Part shown: in pieces, positions 59,922 to 64,000 of the stretch | Layout of the letters: every line of letters starts with the position of its first letter | How positions within the stretch are numbered: position 1 is the first letter of the stretch | Source: Flagellimonas abyssi | Lineage (GTDB): Bacteria; Bacteroidota; Bacteroidia; Flavobacteriales; Flavobacteriaceae | Reading direction: 5' to 3' | Length of the DNA stretch: 64,000 nt | Assembly (NCBI RefSeq): GCF_019457905.1 | Contig: NZ_JAHZSV010000008.1 | Coordinates: 62,001 to 126,000, forward strand | Program-made: the position numbers and the translations under genes | The notes under the pieces: model-generated | Databases searched by the model: none | What the model was told of the DNA's origin: nothing | Seen by the model: only the letters and a program-made list of their open reading frames with translations

Positions 59922-60605
59922 TTAGGAAAACAGGGAATCTATCTGATAATTTGAGGTCAAGTTTTTTAGAAAGAATTCGTTGGAAATACGTTTGGCCTTC
60001 AACTTGGTGTTATGTGGCCTTTCAATAATTCCTTTTAGGCTTTCCATGTCATGGCCATCGTTCAGCCAAACCGATACTTTTTCCTTTGGAACAATAATGG
60101 GGGCAAGGTTGCTGATGTTGTGATAGTTCGAAACAAATGTGTCGGTTTTGCCGACCATCAGGGCGGTACATAAAAATCCATCGTTCAACATATTGTATGT
60201 GCCCGCCAAGTAGAACGGCTTTTCAGATTCTTGTTGAATATAATAGCTACAGGTATTGCCGTTGTCCAACAAATGGGTGTAAAATCCGGTGACAATGATC
60301 ACGCAACGCCTTTCTTTAAAGGAATCCTTCATCCAAGAAACGTTTTCCAATTCATCCAGTTGCACGTTCAAAGTATTGGCATTGTCTTGGAAAATGTACC
60401 AATCTTCTTTAAAATCCTGCGGCATAAGGCCCCAGATGGCAAATGTTATCTCATTTTTGTTCTCCATCGTCACCACGCTTATGTTGGTCTCATTAAAGCC
60501 GTTGATCAATGGGTTGGGAGTGTATAAATTTGGATATCTGAAGGGAATTCCAAACTCCTTTTCTATCTCACTTGTGCTAGCTTCATTTGAAAGTTTGTAA
60601 ATCAT
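59922..60605 (-). CDS. SRAP (YedK/HMCES-like) protein lacking the catalytic Cys
   Basis: A 227-residue protein with the SRAP layout: 'NPLINGFNE', 'FAIWGLMPQDFKEDW', 'NTLNVQLDEL', 'RRCVIIVTGFYTH', 'KPFYLAGTYN', 'NYHNISNLAPIIV'. True SRAP proteins cross-link to abasic DNA through Cys2 after Met removal and use a Glu and a His. Here residue 2 is Ile (MIYKLS), the Glu of GFYEW is Thr110, and the His is kept (His162). It is therefore a diverged subfamily that cannot form the thiazolidine link. No earlier start that would restore a Cys2 is present. Confidence 0.8.
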   Translation of the reverse strand: MIYKLSNEASTSEIEKEFGIPFRYPNLYTPNPLINGFNETNISVVTMENKNEITFAIWGLMPQDFKEDWYIFQDNANTLNVQLDELENVSWMKDSFKERRCVIIVTGFYTHLLDNGNTCSYYIQQESEKPFYLAGTYNMLNDGFLCTALMVGKTDTFVSNYHNISNLAPIIVPKEKVSVWLNDGHDMESLKGIIERPHNTKLKAKRISNEFFLKNLTSNYQIDSLFS

Positions 60606-60784
60606 AATCTTCTGTAATATGACCCCAAGTAAGCAAAAGAAGCTCGGAAAGGTTGACGCAAATAATTTTAATCGTGTTGCTTTTGATATATGTAATTAGG
60701 CCCCCGACCTTGTACAAAGGCCAACAAAGAGTATATTTATAGGATTTAGACCCAATAATCAAACAAAAGTCAGTTGTAGACCTA

Positions 60785-61822
60785 ATGATCAAAATTAAAG
60801 TAAAGGCCCAGGATACTGCGGAATCTGTAGAGCAGATAAAAAATGTTTTAGGAGGAGCTATAGAAGAACAGTGGGGGCAGCACCAGTTGAAAGTTTCCAA
60901 CGACAAGGCAAAGGGCAATATACGTTTTATAACGTTTGACTGGGGCGTGAGCTTGTTGGAGTTGGACATTACCTTTTTTGATGAGGTTTTGATAGAAGTG
61001 GACACAACGGACTTTAATCCGATCAGCTTCTATTATTGTTTGGAGGGCTATTGCGGGCACAAGTTCGGGTACCAGCCAGAAGAAAAGATCAAGATCATGG
61101 AGCAGTTCCAGTCCGTTATCCTTACCAATCGCGATGGTGGGATTACTGACAGGTATTTTCCCAAGGATGTAAAAATTTCCCAAACCGTGATACAGGTGCG
61201 CAGAAAACCATTTTTGCGCAAAAGATTGAACCAGGGCGAAGAACTCAATAAAAAGCTGTACCAAGTATTTTTGGATACCGACCACGAAAAGGTTTTTGCC
61301 TACTATGGATCCTACAACCTAAAAATGGCCGAGATGGTAACGGCCATAAAAAAGGTGAAGACCAAAGGAATGATCCGTATTATGATGATCGAGGGGCTGG
61401 TGTACCAGATTCTTTCCATGCACATGATCCAGCACAACAAAGAGGTGTTGGACAAACGGCCGCAGACCAGTCTGCTGAAAAGGGAGTTAAAAGTGGTTCG
61501 CAACTATGCCAAAAAGATAGAAAAGAACATTGCCAAGGATTTTTCGTTGGAGGACATTTCCGCCGAGACCGGGCTTACCCAGGCCAAACTACAGGAAGGC
61601 TTTAAACTGCTCTACAACAAAACGGTGACCGAATATATTAGGCACGCCCGCCTGGAACTGGCCAGAAACTACATTGCCACCACCGAAATGAACATCTCCG
61701 AAGTGGTCTACTCCATCGGGTTTACGAGCCGGAGTTATTTTTCCAAGATCTTTAAGGAGAAATTTGGGCTGAGCCCCAGTGAGTTCAAGAACAGTAAAAA
61801 AAGCGCCCATGTGGGGGGCTAA
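60785..61822 (+). CDS. AraC-family transcriptional regulator
   Basis: A 345-residue regulator. The C-terminal 100 residues are a double helix-turn-helix of the AraC type: 'DFSLEDISAETGLTQAKLQ', 'TEYIRHARLELARNYI' and the signature 'VVYSIGFTSRSYFSKIFKEKFG' (in two parts) ending 'LSPSEFK'. The N-terminal 220 residues are an undefined sensor, beta-rich then helical. It is divergent from the SRAP-like gene with a 179-bp gap. The target and signal are unknown. Confidence 0.92.
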   Translation: MIKIKVKAQDTAESVEQIKNVLGGAIEEQWGQHQLKVSNDKAKGNIRFITFDWGVSLLELDITFFDEVLIEVDTTDFNPISFYYCLEGYCGHKFGYQPEEKIKIMEQFQSVILTNRDGGITDRYFPKDVKISQTVIQVRRKPFLRKRLNQGEELNKKLYQVFLDTDHEKVFAYYGSYNLKMAEMVTAIKKVKTKGMIRIMMIEGLVYQILSMHMIQHNKEVLDKRPQTSLLKRELKVVRNYAKKIEKNIAKDFSLEDISAETGLTQAKLQEGFKLLYNKTVTEYIRHARLELARNYIATTEMNISEVVYSIGFTSRSYFSKIFKEKFGLSPSEFKNSKKSAHVGG

Positions 61823-61919
61823 CCGTTGTCTTGCTGCCTTACCGGTTCGCTAGAAAATTGCGGGGAGAGAGATTCATGGTAAAACATTTAAACGTCATAG
61901 TAAAAGAGGGAATTTTGTT

Positions 61920-62147
61920 TTGACTAAGACAATAGAATTAAGAAATAAAATAGTTCATCTTAAGCCAATAAAGGAAGAAACAAATACTAAGTATAAAGAT
62001 GTATACAGGAGCTTGCTAAGGTTTAATTATGGTTACTCGCTTAAGACAGTAAGGGACTATATTAATTATTTTGAACCAAATCTAATTGAGGATTGCAATT
62101 GCGGAAATGAGTATTATTATAGTATTGATAACTTGTCTGATAAATGA
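61920..62147 (+). CDS. Small hypothetical protein of uncertain reality
   Basis: A 75-codon frame starting with TTG (MTKTIELRNKIVHLKPIKEE). It ends in an acidic, Tyr-rich stretch with a CxC motif ('DCNCGNEYYYSIDN'). Composition is AT-rich compared with its neighbours. It could be a small accessory gene or a fragment next to tRNA-Phe, a common integration point. No domain recognised. Confidence 0.35.
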   Translation: MTKTIELRNKIVHLKPIKEETNTKYKDVYRSLLRFNYGYSLKTVRDYINYFEPNLIEDCNCGNEYYYSIDNLSDK

Positions 62148-62167
62148 TGATAAACTCATTCGCCCCC

Positions 62168-62209
62168 TGAAAAAAGAAAAGCTCCGTAAGTCTTTGACCT
62201 ACAGAGCTT
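62168..62209 (-). terminator. Terminator downstream of tRNA-Phe
   Basis: A 12-bp imperfect stem (arms 62179-62190 and 62198-62209, AAGCTC/GAGCTT at its base) is followed on the minus strand by a T-rich run (revcomp of AAAAAAGAAAA). It starts 17 bp beyond the tRNA 3' end. Confidence 0.75.
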
Positions 62210-62225
62210 CTTTGAAACTTAAAAG

Positions 62226-62298
<73 letters not shown>

Positions 62299-62369
62299 AA
62301 GCTTTGTTAAGCGGGTGCAAATATAATTTCAAAATTAGGATATACAAACAAAAACCCGAAAAAAAGGTT

Positions 62370-62396
62370 TTGATTTTTTTCAATTAACGACCTTTG
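62370..62396 (+). promoter_or_regulatory. Putative promoter of coaX
   Basis: TTG at 62370 and GACCTTTG at 62389-62396 are 16 bp apart and approximate the Bacteroidota TTG-N17-TAnnTTTG promoter. The box ends four bases before the ATG, so the leader would be almost absent. Confidence 0.35.
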
Positions 62397-62400
62397 TAGC

Positions 62401-63129
62401 ATGAATCTGGTAATCGACATCGGCAATACGTTGATCAAATACGCTGTTTTTGAGAACGGAAGCATCATCTACGACCATAGTTTCGAATCTGTGTTGTTCC
62501 TTTCCAAAATTAAGGAACTGTTCGAGAAATATCCCCGGATAAACAAGGCCATACTATCCTCCGTAGGTAAATTGGACCGAAAGGAACGGGACGTAGTGGC
62601 CCTTTTTTGCAAGGTGCACGTGCTTACCAGCGATTCCAAAATGCCCTTTAAGAACAGTTATGCCACACCGCAGACCTTGGGCGTGGACCGCTTGGCACTT
62701 GCTGCCGCCGCTTATTACCAAAATTCCCGTGGCAATACCTTGGTGATAGATGCCGGTACCTGTATCACCTACGATATGGTGAACAATGCAGGCGAATATG
62801 TGGGAGGGGCAATTTCTCCCGGCGTTCGGATGAGGTACCGCGCCATGCACGAGCAAACCGCCGGTCTTCCCTTGCTGGCCCCCGACGAACTTTTGGATTT
62901 TATCGGCAACAGTACCGAAACATGTATGCACAGCGGAGTTATAAACGGAGTGTCGCAAGAAGTTGATGGGGTAATCGACCAATATCGCTCTCGTTTTCAA
63001 GATTTAACAGTTATTTTAACAGGCGGGGACTCCCATTTTTTTGCCAAAAGGCTAAAAAACACCATATTTGCGAACTCCAAATTTCTCTTGGAAGGACTTA
63101 ATTGCCTACTGGAATACAATACAAATTGA
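62401..63129 (+). CDS. coaX: Type III pantothenate kinase
   Basis: A 242-residue ASKHA-fold kinase catalysing the first step of coenzyme A synthesis. It has 'VIDIGNTLIKYAVFE' (phosphate 1), 'TLGVDRLALAAAAY', 'LVIDAGTCITYDMV' (phosphate 2) and 'GGAISPGVRMRYRAMHEQT' (substrate loop). The length is normal for CoaX. The next gene starts one base after its stop, so they form an operon. Confidence 0.96.
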   Translation: MNLVIDIGNTLIKYAVFENGSIIYDHSFESVLFLSKIKELFEKYPRINKAILSSVGKLDRKERDVVALFCKVHVLTSDSKMPFKNSYATPQTLGVDRLALAAAAYYQNSRGNTLVIDAGTCITYDMVNNAGEYVGGAISPGVRMRYRAMHEQTAGLPLLAPDELLDFIGNSTETCMHSGVINGVSQEVDGVIDQYRSRFQDLTVILTGGDSHFFAKRLKNTIFANSKFLLEGLNCLLEYNTN

Positions 63130-64000
63130 ATGATTAAAAAGATTCTGATTGCTTTTCTCTGCGTGGTTGCACATGGAGCGTTTGCACAAAATGGAACCAT
63201 TTCGCCATATTCTTACTTTGGAATAGGCGACGATAGGGACAAAGGAGCAGTGGATACCCAGATGATGGGGGGTGTAAGTATGTATGGGGACAGTATCCAT
63301 ATCAACCTTTCAAATCCGGCGGCATATTCCAAACTTAGACTGACCGCCTACACCGCGGGAATCTCCCACAAAGAGTATCAGCTCAAGAGCTGGAATGAGG
63401 AACAAAGAACCTCGGTGACCAATTTGGATTATCTGGCCATTGGCTTTCCATTGGCGAAAAACGTAGGATTTGGTTTCGGGATAATGCCCTATTCATCGGT
63501 GGGCTACAGTTTGAATTCAACTTCGAACTCGGCAAATGGGGAGGTCTCCAACTTTTTTGAAGGTGAAGGAGGGCTCAATCGGCTATATGCTTCCATTGGG
63601 TTTGAGCCTATTAAAAATTTGAGTTTTGGGGTTACGGCCAACTTTAATTTTGGCACCTTGGAATATCAAAGGATTCAAAGTGTGGAGGGCGTACAATTCG
63701 GAACTTTGGACGATCGCGAATCCAAGATAAATGGATACGATTTTAAATATGCCCTCAATTATAACCCGACCATTAAGGACAAATATACCCTTTACACATC
63801 CGTACTTGTAAATACGCAAGGAAACCTTACTTCGGAAAATACCCAGACATTGGGGTCGTTTTCACTGGTAACCGGAAACAATGTTGAGGTGGTGGATGTG
63901 GACTTGGATGCATCCAATCTTAGGAATACAGAGTTGAAAATACCCACTAGAACCACTTTTGGCCTCGGTTTTGGAGAAAATAAGAAATGGTTTTTGGGAG
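63130..64000 (+). CDS. Outer-membrane beta-barrel protein, N-terminal part (cut by window edge)
   Basis: The frame opens with ATG at 63130, immediately after the coaX stop, and runs without a stop to the end of the window (290 codons). The signal peptide ends 'AHGAFAQ'. The mature part starts 'NGTISPYSYFGIGDDRD' and contains a long series of beta-strands ('NVGFGFGIMPYSSVGYSL', 'NLSFGVTANFNFGTLEYQ'), resembling FadL/PorV-like outer-membrane proteins encoded beside coaX in flavobacteria. Function is unknown; possibly envelope biogenesis. Confidence 0.85.
   Translation, partial: MIKKILIAFLCVVAHGAFAQNGTISPYSYFGIGDDRDKGAVDTQMMGGVSMYGDSIHINLSNPAAYSKLRLTAYTAGISHKEYQLKSWNEEQRTSVTNLDYLAIGFPLAKNVGFGFGIMPYSSVGYSLNSTSNSANGEVSNFFEGEGGLNRLYASIGFEPIKNLSFGVTANFNFGTLEYQRIQSVEGVQFGTLDDRESKINGYDFKYALNYNPTIKDKYTLYTSVLVNTQGNLTSENTQTLGSFSLVTGNNVEVVDVDLDASNLRNTELKIPTRTTFGLGFGENKKWFLG

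Noticed and set aside
61823..61860. Terminator after the AraC gene (ACCG...CGGT)
   Set aside because: The stem is short with a long loop and no T-run follows.

Overview
The window is a 64 kb stretch of chromosome from a member of the Bacteroidota, most likely a marine Flavobacteriaceae related to Muricauda/Allomuricauda/Flagellimonas. The grounds are protein style and gene content, not a database match: many SPII lipoproteins, an arginine operon with an ArgF' (acyl-ornithine) transcarbamylase, a DUF5916 outer-membrane protein, TAnnTTTG-type promoter boxes, weak Shine-Dalgarno sequences and moderately AT-rich DNA. No rRNA, CRISPR array, transposase, integrase or phage module was seen. One tRNA (Phe-GAA) is present.

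Layout. 1-2444: the end of a LacI-type regulator and a GH13 amylase lipoprotein. 2497-6778: glycerol metabolism (glycerophosphodiesterase, flavoprotein, GlpF, GlpK). 6839-11931: DUF1697, TspO, then an isoprenoid group (MvaD, GHMP/mevalonate kinase, UbiA-type prenyltransferase) and an rRNA pseudouridine synthase. 12007-28272: an accessory zone mixing a methyltransferase, a GH43 enzyme, hypothetical lipoproteins, DUF5916, a PIN/ImmA pair, a large helicase-PLD fusion resembling type II Mokosh anti-phage defence, a pseudogene with an in-frame stop, an M1 peptidase and a small membrane protein. 28460-38400: a ten-gene arginine/proline operon on the minus strand (GNAT, argG, argC, proC, argD, argF', SDR, argB, argE, argH). 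38622-46459: glycosyltransferases, a polyferredoxin with a flavoprotein, and a GH113-like lipoprotein. 46560-50905: two amidase-like paralogues and an ArsM/PNP/glycosyltransferase operon of the arsenosugar type. 51090-64000: hybrid histidine kinase, small stress-type proteins, GH3-family protein, metallopeptidase, cardiolipin synthase, SRAP-like protein, AraC regulator, tRNA-Phe, coaX and the start of an outer-membrane protein.

The most unusual signal is in the accessory zone. A short element made of two direct half-sites (TTGAYSAAT and TTGAYGGAT, + strand reading) occurs six times at 12824, 17194, 21448, 25197, 25729 and 28398. The half-sites are always exactly 21 bp apart (two helical turns) and always in the same orientation. 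Each copy lies about 60-126 bp upstream of a minus-strand accessory gene: methyltransferase, hypothetical, ImmA/PIN, Mokosh-like helicase, pseudogene, membrane protein. No copy was noticed in front of housekeeping genes. It could be a shared operator of an accessory regulon or the boundary of a mobile cassette family. Further direct repeats and gene-flanking inverted repeats beside some copies favour the cassette reading.

Other points of interest are a Ser at the acetyl/succinyl specificity position of ArgF', a GNAT that could be the missing acyl-glutamate synthase, an amidase paralogue that has lost every zinc and catalytic residue, an SRAP homologue without Cys2, and a 33-residue membrane peptide gene with its own terminator in a 980-bp gap.
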